In this document: positions 1 to 5,644 of the stretch, piece by piece
How the letters are laid out: each line of letters begins with the position of its first letter
Position numbering within the stretch: position 1 is the stretch's first letter
Assembly (NCBI GenBank): GCA_003132865.1
Contig: PKYZ01000526.1
Coordinates: forward strand, 1-14,897
Source: Bryobacterales bacterium
GTDB lineage: Bacteria > Acidobacteriota > Terriglobia > Bryobacterales > Bryobacteraceae
Length of the DNA stretch: 14,897 bases
Direction: 5' to 3'
The notes under the pieces: generated by a model
Databases searched by the model: none
What the model was told of the DNA's origin: nothing
The model's input: the letters and a program-made list of their open reading frames with translations, nothing else
Position numbers and translations under genes: made by a program

Positions 1-87
1 ACAGATTCCCCGGACGAGGCGAAAGAATAGGCAGAGCGTAAGAAGACCGATCAGCAAGAAGAAATGTCGTCGTAAGACGTGTCGCAC
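1..87 (-). CDS. N-terminus of an unidentified membrane protein, cut by window edge
   Basis: A minus-strand frame opens with GTG at 87 and runs off the window after 29 codons. A purine-rich GAGG lies 7 bases before the GTG, a good Shine-Dalgarno spacing. The peptide starts MRHVLRRHFF and continues as a hydrophobic stretch (about residues 9-22) followed by arginines, which fits a signal anchor or first transmembrane helix with a positive N-terminus. The family cannot be told from 29 residues. It overlaps the end of the GloVer-like fragment in another frame, so only one of the two can be the real gene over 51-87. The ribosome site favours this one. The call rests on that site and on hydrophobicity alone. 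Confidence 0.35.
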   Translation of the reverse strand, partial: MRHVLRRHFFLLIGLLTLCLFFRLVRGIC

Positions 88-320
88 CTTTTCACCTCGC
101 CAAATTGCCAGCCAGCAGGGCCCACGCCGCCGCTGCCGATTACAACAGTTCCGGGATCGCGCCCGTCGCTGCCGCCTGTGAAGTTGTAGAGTGTCCTCAG
201 CCTCGGGGCTGACGTCTGAGCCACGGCATGTGCAGTGAAGATCAGAGCGCTGCCAAAAGCGTTCCGCAAATGGTGAGGGCCGGTCGCCGGATGGTCATCT
301 GGCGATTGTGGGCGCATCAA
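51..320 (-). pseudogene. Truncated GloVer-type tandem-repeat exported protein fragment
   Basis: The 89-residue frame (TTG at 320 or ATG at 317) has a weak signal-peptide-like stretch (about residues 19-37, ending AVAQTSAP). It is followed by LRTLYNFTGGSDGRDPG and VVIGSGGV (residues 41-66, bases 200-123). These resemble the first repeat of the 'choice-of-anchor tandem repeat GloVer-containing' proteins, which are common and several hundred residues long in Acidobacteria. In that family the repeat goes on with LYGTT. Here it switches after GSGGV to unrelated residues and stops 23 residues later. I read it as the 5' remnant of a deleted or recombined gene. The family assignment is from memory of the repeat, without a search. 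Confidence 0.4.
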
Positions 321-491
321 TGAATCGATGTCAAGGGAATTACATCTAAGGCAGTACTCCGTCTACGCGCAGGAGGCGACGCCAGCACTGGGAACGCCCT
401 CCCCGCAGCGTCCAAATCTTCGGAGAACCGGCCCCGTTGTCGTTCATTATCGGTAGCTATCGGGCGGGTCAGCCCCTCCGCGTTGCCGCCC

Positions 492-704
492 TTATGCGGC
501 GTGGGACGGATCGTCCGCAGGACGCTCGTGATCGTCAAGCCGGACGTCGTGCGCTTCCGCGATATTCGCCAGCCGGTTGATGGCATCCAGCACCTGCGCC
601 AAGCGCCGCTCGTTTTGCTGGTACATGGCAGCCAGCAGATCCACCGCTTGCGTCAGGGCTTCGTGGCGTTCGGTAAGCTTTTCGAGGCGTTCGTCAATGG
701 TCAT
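492..704 (-). CDS. Small coiled-coil protein, 70 aa
   Basis: The protein begins MTIDERLEKLTERHEALTQ and continues with LLAAMYQQNERRLAQVLDAI. Heptad-spaced leucine, isoleucine and alanine residues run over about residues 6-55, so it is almost certainly one long coiled coil with an acidic, disordered tail. There is no signal peptide, membrane segment or catalytic motif. Short proteins of this appearance (MTIDERLEKL...) are frequent in Solibacter-like genomes and have no known function. The ATG at 704 was preferred over an upstream start at 803 because the coiled coil begins right there and the extra 33 residues would run into the divergent adenosyltransferase gene. No strong Shine-Dalgarno is visible. 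An extended -10 (TGCTATGAT) lies 21 bases upstream. It is divergent from the corrinoid operon, 61 bases apart. Confidence 0.65.
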   Translation of the reverse strand: MTIDERLEKLTERHEALTQAVDLLAAMYQQNERRLAQVLDAINRLANIAEAHDVRLDDHERPADDPSHAA

Positions 705-725
705 GGCGTACCCAGGATTGATTTC

Positions 726-734
726 ATCATAGCA
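726..734 (-). promoter_or_regulatory. Candidate extended -10 for the small coiled-coil gene
   Basis: Read on the minus strand this is TGCTATGAT, a TGn-extended -10 with 5 of 6 matches to TATAAT. It sits 21 bases before the ATG at 704. No good -35 is visible, which is tolerable for extended -10 promoters. Confidence 0.3.
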
Positions 735-753
735 GCGCCGGCAATGCGCGATG

Positions 754-759
754 TATCCT
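754..759 (+). promoter_or_regulatory. Candidate -10 (TATCCT) just upstream of the adenosyltransferase
   Basis: TATCCT ends 6 bases before the ATG at 766, and no Shine-Dalgarno is present in between. If used, transcription would start at or next to the start codon and give a leaderless mRNA for the corrinoid operon. No convincing -35 is seen. The space from 705 to 765 is too short for a cobalamin riboswitch. Confidence 0.22.
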
Positions 760-765
760 GCATGC

Positions 766-1404
766 ATGGAGCCTAAATTCGACGAGCCGCGTCTGGCCAT
801 CAACCGCGTCTACACGCGTCAGGGCGATGCGGGCGAAACCAGCCTGGCGGGCGGGCAACGCGTGCCCAAGGATTCCCGGCGCATCGCGGCCTACGGCACG
901 GTGGATGAGCTGAACTCGTTTGTGGGACTGGCGCGCGAGACCGCCGCAGGCGACTTGGCCGTCGCGACGCTGGGCGGCATTCTGCTGCGCGTGCAGCACG
1001 AGCTGTTCAACCTGGGATCGATCCTGGCAACGCTGCCCGAGGATGTGCATCCGCGGCAGGCGCGGATTACGGAGGCGGAGATCGCCCAGTTGGAAGCGGA
1101 AATGGATCGGGCGAACGAGGGGCTGCCGGCCTTGCGATCGTTCGTGCTGCCGGGCGGCTCGCGGCTCAACGCGGAGCTGCATGTTTGCCGGACCGTGTGC
1201 CGCCGCGCCGAGCGCATCGCCACGGCGCTGGCGCGCGAGGAGCCGGTCCCGGCGGAAGCCGTGAAATATCTGAACCGGCTGAGCGACGCGTTTTTCGTCT
1301 GGAGCCGCTGGGCCAGTCACCAAAGCGGCGCGCCGGAGACGCTGTGGGAACCCAACCGCGCGGCAAGCGGCGGCGAACCGAGCGGCGGTACACTATCTGA
1401 ATAA
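766..1404 (+). CDS. pduO: PduO-type cob(I)alamin adenosyltransferase
   Basis: This enzyme transfers the 5'-deoxyadenosyl group of ATP to cob(I)alamin (or a corrinoid precursor) to make the adenosyl coenzyme, in the cytoplasm, usually as a trimer. The 212-residue length is normal. The N-terminal ATP-binding signature is intact: YTRQGDAGETSLAGG at residues 16-30, then KDSRR and AYGTVDELNS at 42-51. The helical core carries FVLPGGSRLNAELHVCR (126-142), CRRAER (145-150) and YLNRLSDAFFVWSRWA (168-183). The C-terminal 20 residues are low-complexity (Gly/Ser/Glu). The ATG at 766 was chosen because the conserved region starts 15 residues later. There is no Shine-Dalgarno, but a -10-like hexamer lies 6 bases upstream. 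It is first of four same-strand genes; the next begins 9 bases after its stop. The family assignment is firm. The exact corrinoid used is not knowable from sequence. Confidence 0.93.
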   Translation: MEPKFDEPRLAINRVYTRQGDAGETSLAGGQRVPKDSRRIAAYGTVDELNSFVGLARETAAGDLAVATLGGILLRVQHELFNLGSILATLPEDVHPRQARITEAEIAQLEAEMDRANEGLPALRSFVLPGGSRLNAELHVCRTVCRRAERIATALAREEPVPAEAVKYLNRLSDAFFVWSRWASHQSGAPETLWEPNRAASGGEPSGGTLSE

Positions 1405-1413
1405 GGAGAGAGC

Positions 1414-1941
1414 ATGGATCGAGGAAACAATGTTCGGCCTTTGGCGCTGAGCCTGACGGTACTGGGAGCGGTCGCCCGTCTGTTGCCGCATCCGCCGAAT
1501 TTCGCTCCGGTGGGCGGCATGAGCCTGTACGCGGGGGCCCGTTTGCGGGGCTGGCAGGCCTTCGCGGTGCCGCTGTTGTTGATGGCCGTGACCGACCCGC
1601 TGCGGGGCGGCTATTCCATCGCGACGCCGTTCGTCTATCTCAGTTTCATGATCAGCGTGTGGATCGGCCGGCGTTTGCAGGCCACCGAGAGCCCGCTACG
1701 CATCGGCGCAGCCTGCCTCGTGTGCAGCGCGCAGTTCTTCCTCATCTCCAACTTCGGCACCTGGGTGGGCAACATGTACCCGCATACGTGGTCCGGACTG
1801 GCGCTCTGCTACACCGCGGCGATCCCGTTTTTCGGCCGCACGCTGGCTGGCGATCTGGTTTACTCCGCCGTTCTGTTCGGTCTGCACGCCTGGCTGAGCC
1901 GCACGGTGCACACCGCCGAGCGGGTCGCCGCGGTCGCTTGA
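1414..1941 (+). CDS. DUF6580-family membrane protein, putative ECF S-component-like corrinoid transporter
   Basis: A 175-residue integral membrane protein with five or six hydrophobic segments (about 8-24, 45-60, 70-86, 96-112, 126-140, 143-160). The conserved part LLPHPPNFAPVGGMSLYAG (residues 23-41) and the later SNFGTWVGNMYPHT are the features by which I recognise DUF6580, a family of putative transport proteins resembling the S components of ECF vitamin transporters. No ECF ATPase or T component is in the window. Its place between an adenosyltransferase and a BtuF-like protein suggests the substrate is cobalamin or another corrinoid; this is inference. Solitary ECF-type B12 transporters (BtuM) are known in Gram-negative bacteria and use a cysteine near cobalt. 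This protein has cysteines around positions 100, 103 and 136. The start is well supported by AGGAG (1404-1408) 5 bases before ATG. The stop overlaps the next gene's TTG start. Confidence 0.8.
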   Translation: MDRGNNVRPLALSLTVLGAVARLLPHPPNFAPVGGMSLYAGARLRGWQAFAVPLLLMAVTDPLRGGYSIATPFVYLSFMISVWIGRRLQATESPLRIGAACLVCSAQFFLISNFGTWVGNMYPHTWSGLALCYTAAIPFFGRTLAGDLVYSAVLFGLHAWLSRTVHTAERVAAVA

Positions 1942-2636
1942 AACGCGCGCTTCTTTCCTGGTCGAGCGGCAAGGATAGCGCCTGGGCCTTGCACCTGATG
2001 CGAAGCCACAGCGTAGGTACAGGCGTGAAGATTGCCGGTCTGCTGACCACTTTCAACGAGGCTGCCGATCGCGTGGCCATGCATGCCGTCCGCCGTTCGC
2101 TGGTGGAGGCGCAAGCCGCGGCGGCCGGTTTCCCGTTGCGCGCGGTCGAGCTTCCGTGGCCCTGTTCCAACGAGGAGTATGAGTCCCGGATGGTGGAGGC
2201 GTGCAGGGCGGCGGTGGCGGATGGATTCGAAGCCATCGCGTTTGGAGATTTGTTCCTGCGCGATATTCGCGAATACCGCGAGTGCAAGCTGGCCGGCAGC
2301 GGACTGGAGCCGCTGTTTCCGCTCTGGGAGATTCCCACGCGCGATCTGGCGCTTGAGATGATCCGCGGCGGACTGCGCGCCAGAATCACTTGCGTGGATA
2401 AGAAGGCGCTGGACGCGCGATTCGCCGGGCGCGAGTTCGATCTGGCGTTGCTGGCGGACCTGCCGCCGCACACCGATCCGTGCGGAGAGAACGGCGAGTT
2501 CCACACGTTTGCTTACGCCGGCCCCATGTTCCAACATCCGATACCGGTCGCCGCGGGCGAGTTGCGCGATGCGGATGGTTTTGTCTTCGCGGATCTGCTG
2601 CCGGCCCCGCTTGAGGGCATGATCGAAGGAGCGTAA
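1938..2636 (+). CDS. PP-loop ATPase, diphthine-ammonia ligase (Dph6/COG2102) family
   Basis: The family activates a carboxylate with ATP (releasing AMP and PPi) and amidates it with ammonia. In archaea and eukaryotes this is the last step of diphthamide synthesis on EF-2. Bacteria do not make diphthamide, so the substrate here is something else. The 232-residue protein begins MKRALLSWSSGKDSAW, with the PP-loop SSGKDS at residues 9-14. FGDLFLRDIREYRE follows at 102-115, and the C-terminal family motif CGENGEFHTF is at 182-191. The start is a TTG at 1938 whose last two bases form part of the preceding TGA stop. No other start fits, since the PP-loop begins within ten residues. This suggests translational coupling. 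The next gene's ATG overlaps this stop by one base. The corrinoid-handling neighbours suggest a role in corrinoid side-chain amidation or remodelling, which is inference only. Confidence 0.85.
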   Translation: MKRALLSWSSGKDSAWALHLMRSHSVGTGVKIAGLLTTFNEAADRVAMHAVRRSLVEAQAAAAGFPLRAVELPWPCSNEEYESRMVEACRAAVADGFEAIAFGDLFLRDIREYRECKLAGSGLEPLFPLWEIPTRDLALEMIRGGLRARITCVDKKALDARFAGREFDLALLADLPPHTDPCGENGEFHTFAYAGPMFQHPIPVAAGELRDADGFVFADLLPAPLEGMIEGA

Positions 2637-3547
2637 TGCCACGCATCGTTTCCATGATCTCCAGCGCCACCGAGATTGTCCATGCGCTAGGCGCGCTGCC
2701 GTGGCTGGTGGGCCGCTCGCATGAGTGCGATTATCCCGAGGAAGTGCGCGCGCTGCCGGTGTGTACTGCGCCGCGCTTCGCGGTGGATGGCGACAGCCGC
2801 GAAATCGACCGCTTGGTGAAACAGACGCGGGCGGAATCGATCTCCGTCTACCAGGTGTTCGACGATGTGCTGGAGCGCTTGCAGCCCACGCACATCCTGA
2901 CCCAGATCCATTGCGAAGTCTGCGCTGTAAGCCTGCGCGACGTGGAGCGCTCGGTGGCGGGGCGCCTGGCGAGCCGGCCGGTGGTGGTGTCGCTGCAACC
3001 CAGTTCACTGACCGAGGTGTGGGAAGATATCCGCCGCGTGGCGCGGTCGCTCGAAATCGAAGCGAGCGGCGCGGAACTTGTGGGGCGCTTGCAGGAGCGT
3101 ATGCGAGCCATCGCCGATGCCGTCGGTGACGCGCGGCCACGCCCGCGCCTGGCCTGCATCGAATGGATCGAGCCGCTGATGCCTACGGCGAACTGGATGC
3201 CGGAATTGGTTGAGATGGCCGGGGCGGAGACCGTGGCGTGGCAGACGTGGGAAGATCTGGCGGCGGCCGATCCGGACATCATCCTGGTGATGCCGTGCGG
3301 CTTCGACCTGGAACGCGCGGCGAGGGAGATGCACTGGCTCACGGGCCGCGCCGGCTGGCATGATTTGCGGGCGGTCCGTCATGGCCGGGTCTTCGTCGCG
3401 GACGGCAATCGGTATTTCAATCGGCCCGGACCGCGCCTGGTGGAATCGCTGGAGATTCTGGCCGGGATCGTGCACCCGGGAACCTTCACGCCGCGTCACT
3501 CCCGCAGCGCCGCGACAGCCTTCCCTTTCCCATCCTTGGTGACATAG
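2636..3547 (+). CDS. BtuF-like cobalamin-binding protein without signal peptide
   Basis: A 303-residue periplasmic-binding-protein-type (COG0614, BtuF/FepB fold) protein. It starts directly with the first strand of the mature domain, MPRIVSMISSATEIVHALG, followed by VGRSHECDYP (about 25-34). The middle has YQVFDDVLERLQPTHI and HCEVCAVS (about 92-99). The C-terminal lobe has EWIEPLMPTANWMPELVEMAG, PCGFDLE and DGNRYFNRPGPR. These match the 'cobalamin-binding protein' subfamily. No signal peptide or lipobox precedes the domain, so it is predicted to be cytoplasmic, unlike classical BtuF. The ATG at 2636 overlaps the previous TAA and has GGAG a few bases upstream. The last 17 codons overlap the convergent DUF1501 gene. 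No BtuC/BtuD is nearby. It could act as an intracellular corrinoid carrier or sensor, or serve a transporter encoded elsewhere. Confidence 0.87.
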   Translation: MPRIVSMISSATEIVHALGALPWLVGRSHECDYPEEVRALPVCTAPRFAVDGDSREIDRLVKQTRAESISVYQVFDDVLERLQPTHILTQIHCEVCAVSLRDVERSVAGRLASRPVVVSLQPSSLTEVWEDIRRVARSLEIEASGAELVGRLQERMRAIADAVGDARPRPRLACIEWIEPLMPTANWMPELVEMAGAETVAWQTWEDLAAADPDIILVMPCGFDLERAAREMHWLTGRAGWHDLRAVRHGRVFVADGNRYFNRPGPRLVESLEILAGIVHPGTFTPRHSRSAATAFPFPSLVT

Positions 3548-4944
3548 AAGGGCCGTTTTTCGACCTCATACGCCGTGTCCGGCGCGATCCCCAGAGCGCT
3601 GTAGATGGTGGCGTGCAGATCCTCGATGCTTACGGGATTCTCGACGATGCTGCAAGGGCGCTCGTCCGCGGTCCGTCCGTACAACTTTCCCTTGGGCGCG
3701 CCGCCGCCGAACATCAGCACCGAGCAGGCTTCCGTGAAATGCCGGTGCATGCCATAGTGCTTCGGCTCGGTCATGATATCCGGTTGCTTGACCTGGTTCT
3801 TCACCTCCGCGCCAGGTTTGCCCTCGGTCATCATGTCGCGGCCGAATTCGCTGGCCAGCACCACCAGGGTGCGGTCCAGCAGCCCGCGCGATTCCAGGTC
3901 GAGGATCAACTGTGCCACCGGCGCGTCGATGGTTTCCTTCATGCCGATAGCCCGCTTGTGCCCGTTCTCGTGAGTGTCCCAGTAGCGAAAAGGAATGTAT
4001 TCCGTGGTCACTTCGATGAAGCGCGCGCCAGCCTCCACCAAGCGGCGAGCGAGCAGGCAGCCCAGCCCGAAGCGTCCGTTATTGTAGACATCGTAACTGG
4101 CCTTCGGTTCCAGGCTCAGGTCGAACGCCTTGGCGGCGGGCGAGCTCAGCAGGCGGTGCGCATTGTCGAGCGACCGCAGCAGACTCTCGCGTTGGAAGTC
4201 GCTGCCATATTGGCCCACCGGACTGGCGGCTACCAGCTTCTTGTATTGTTCGTAGCGGTTGGCGAAACGCGCCGGACCGATGTGCTCGGAAGGCCGCACG
4301 CGCGACACCGCGTCCTGGGGATCGGCGATCAGGAATGGCGCATGTTCGCTGCCCAGAAAACCGGCGGTGTGAAACGCTTTCACCGCGTCGCTTTCGCCGC
4401 CGATTTCCAGATTCTGGCCGATGTCGATGAACGCGGGAATTTCCGGATTCCGCGGCCCGAGCGTGCGCGAAACGACCGCGCCCATGTGTGGCGCCGCCAC
4501 CGATTGCGGAGGCGCATAGCCGGTGTGCCAATGAAACTGATGGCGCGCATGCAGGATGAATCCCAGATCGCCGACGCGGTGCGAGCGGATGAGCGTGCCG
4601 CGGTCCATGATTTTGGCGATGCGCTCCAGGCCCGCGGAGATCTTGATGTGATCGACCGCGGTATCGATCGCGGGAAACGTGCTCAGCACGCGCTTCGACT
4701 CCATGCCCGGTTCAAACGGCGTGTACTGCTTGGGATCGAACGTTTCGGTTTGGGCCATGCCGCCGGCCATCCAGAGGAGAATAAGGCTGTCGGCCCGCGG
4801 CGCGATTTTCGTGCTGGACGCCAGCAGCCGCGCTTCAGACCCCGCCAGCGCGGCGAGGGCGGCGGTGCCCGAGGCGCGCAGGAAACTGCGGCGGGAAAGG
4901 CCGGCGACAACTTCGCGTTCGATTCTCCGCTCCTCCCACTTCAT
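3496..4944 (-). CDS. Tat-exported DUF1501 protein
   Basis: A 482-residue protein with a twin-arginine signal, LSRRSFLRASG at residues 16-26, followed by an Ala-rich hydrophobic stretch to about 42. The mature part has the DUF1501 layout, an alkaline-phosphatase/sulfatase-like fold: GGMAQTETFDP near 60-70, RSHRVGD, a central WDTHENGHK, and VVLASEFGRDMMTEG. It ends with LMFGGGAPKGKLYGRT and VSIEDLHATIYSALG. DUF1501 genes normally sit beside DUF1549/DUF1553 genes in Planctomycetes and Acidobacteria. The biochemical role is not established, and a periplasmic hydrolase linked to polymer use is the common guess. Here it is separated from its partner by the HEPN and hicBA genes. Its start is 18 bases after the hicA stop, has no Shine-Dalgarno, and has TACCAT 7 bases upstream. 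The 3' end overlaps the BtuF-like gene tail-to-tail by 52 bases. Confidence 0.92.
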   Translation of the reverse strand: MKWEERRIEREVVAGLSRRSFLRASGTAALAALAGSEARLLASSTKIAPRADSLILLWMAGGMAQTETFDPKQYTPFEPGMESKRVLSTFPAIDTAVDHIKISAGLERIAKIMDRGTLIRSHRVGDLGFILHARHQFHWHTGYAPPQSVAAPHMGAVVSRTLGPRNPEIPAFIDIGQNLEIGGESDAVKAFHTAGFLGSEHAPFLIADPQDAVSRVRPSEHIGPARFANRYEQYKKLVAASPVGQYGSDFQRESLLRSLDNAHRLLSSPAAKAFDLSLEPKASYDVYNNGRFGLGCLLARRLVEAGARFIEVTTEYIPFRYWDTHENGHKRAIGMKETIDAPVAQLILDLESRGLLDRTLVVLASEFGRDMMTEGKPGAEVKNQVKQPDIMTEPKHYGMHRHFTEACSVLMFGGGAPKGKLYGRTADERPCSIVENPVSIEDLHATIYSALGIAPDTAYEVEKRPFYVTKDGKGKAVAALRE

Positions 4945-4951
4945 GGGATCT

Positions 4952-4957
4952 ATGGTA
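4952..4957 (-). promoter_or_regulatory. Candidate -10 (TACCAT) before the DUF1501 gene
   Basis: On the minus strand TACCAT lies 7 bases before the ATG at 4944, with no Shine-Dalgarno in between. This is the same arrangement as at the adenosyltransferase and tannase genes. No good -35 is visible in the hicA 3' end. Read-through from hicBA is the alternative source of transcription. Confidence 0.2.
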
Positions 4958-4962
4958 CTACT

Positions 4963-5151
4963 TCAACGAATTAGTTTCAGCCGTTTCGTGCCGCTGCTCC
5001 CGTGGGGGGCCACCGTAATGCGATGGCCGTCCGGGTGCCGGTAGCGCTGGTGAGATCCGACCTGGCGCACGAAATAGAACCCGTCGCGGGTGAGGGCTGC
5101 GATAAGCTCCCGAGCGGTGAGCGACCGCAGACCACGGTAGTCGATGGCCAT
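4963..5151 (-). CDS. hicA: HicA-family toxin, C-terminally short
   Basis: HicA toxins are small dsRBD-like mRNA interferases that cleave translated mRNA with a single catalytic histidine. This 62-residue protein has the expected start (LTARELIAALTRDGFYFVRQ) and the catalytic signature GSHQRYRH, with His34, followed by DGHRITVAPH. Family members usually continue with a last helix of the type TLRSIIRQAG. Here the frame ends at GTKRLKLIR, roughly 10-15 residues early, so the final helix is missing and toxicity may be reduced or lost. The start is 5 bases after the hicB stop, with a purine-rich AGAGA before the ATG, consistent with an operon transcribed hicB then hicA. The family is clear; whether it is active is uncertain. 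Confidence 0.85.
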   Translation of the reverse strand: MAIDYRGLRSLTARELIAALTRDGFYFVRQVGSHQRYRHPDGHRITVAPHGSSGTKRLKLIR

Positions 5152-5156
5152 GATCT

Positions 5157-5432
5157 CTAAACCGTGACTGCGATGTGGGGCTGCTCTTGAGAGATCTCCT
5201 CAACCTCAACCCAGCCCTCCGGGCCTTCGGGCAGTGGCTTCCCTTCCTCCATGAATTCCTGCACGGTCATATGAACGACCTCGCCGATGTTCTTGAGTGC
5301 TTCCTCGCGAGTCTCGCCCCAGGTTGAGCCGCCCAGCTTTTTAAGTGCAGGACAATAGACGTGCCAGCCCAACGGATTTCCGTCGAAATCCTCATCGGGT
5401 TCCAGGATCACCTTGAAGTTGTAGGTCTTCAT
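5157..5432 (-). CDS. hicB: HicB-family antitoxin
   Basis: A 91-residue HicB-type antitoxin that would bind and block the adjacent HicA. It shows the partial RNase H-like fold signature: KVILEPDEDFDGNPLGWHVYC at about 7-27, then CPALKKLGGSTWGETREEAL and a helix to about 62, then EEGKPLPEG. There is no obvious ribbon-helix-helix or helix-turn-helix extension, so DNA binding is not evident from the sequence even though a repeated octamer lies upstream. Transcription order is antitoxin first, the reverse of E. coli hicAB. The ATG at 5432 is the only start in line with the family. The preceding ribosome site is weak. It lies in the lower-GC segment with the HEPN gene. Confidence 0.88.
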   Translation of the reverse strand: MKTYNFKVILEPDEDFDGNPLGWHVYCPALKKLGGSTWGETREEALKNIGEVVHMTVQEFMEEGKPLPEGPEGWVEVEEISQEQPHIAVTV

Positions 5433-5467
5433 GCTCGTTACTAGGGATCGTGTTCGATACCGCTTTC

Positions 5468-5498
5468 AGTGTACTTCGCGATGGGACAAATTCGTCAA
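5468..5498 (-). promoter_or_regulatory. Candidate hicBA promoter
   Basis: Minus strand: TTGACG (5498-5493, 5 of 6 matches to the -35 consensus) and TACACT (5473-5468, 4 of 6), separated by 19 bases, which is longer than optimal. The predicted start would leave a leader of about 30 bases before hicB. The -35 falls inside a tandem octamer repeat. Confidence 0.28.
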
Positions 5499-5503
5499 AT
5501 TCG
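5487..5503 (-). repeat. Tandem octamer CGAATTTG x2 upstream of hicB
   Basis: Two exact copies of CAAATTCG (plus strand) at 5487-5494 and 5496-5503, one base apart, giving a 9-base period. They overlap the candidate -35 of hicBA, a typical position for an operator. They may instead be part of a REP-like intergenic element, together with the palindrome a few bases further on. Confidence 0.5.
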
Positions 5504-5511
5504 CTGTTTGC

Positions 5512-5522
5512 GCCTGCCAGGC
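5512..5522. repeat. Short palindrome GCCTG-C-CAGGC
   Basis: A perfect 5-base inverted repeat around one central base, next to CACCG and 8 bases from the CAAATTCG repeats. The set resembles the 'GTGCCTGGCACCG...' REP-type sequences I associate with RAYT transposases in related phyla. That resemblance is from memory and no second copy exists in the window. Confidence 0.3.
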
Positions 5523-5644
5523 ACCGTCGCTCTGTCTCTCGTCTAGTGCTTGCTGCGTTGTATGTTCTGTAAACTTCAAGCCGCCTCCAGCGCCATGCAG
5601 CCATCGCCCTCTCCATCATTCGAGGCGCTAGGGAGGAGAAGCCT

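Noticed and set aside
440..492. GGGCGG/CCGCCC hairpin after the small coiled-coil gene
   Set aside because: The loop is about 19 bases and there is no T-tract, so it is not a credible terminator.
705..765. Possible cobalamin riboswitch before the corrinoid operon
   Set aside because: Only 61 bases separate it from the divergent gene, far too short for the aptamer, and no B12-box-like sequence is visible.
727..1323. 198-codon minus-strand frame
   Set aside because: Antisense to the adenosyltransferase; no motif.
1860..3140. 426-codon minus-strand frame
   Set aside because: Antisense to the PP-loop and BtuF-like genes, which have clear family motifs.
3613..4974. 453-codon plus-strand frame
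   Set aside because: Antisense to the Tat-signal DUF1501 gene; its composition (Arg, His, Ala) is that of a shadow frame.
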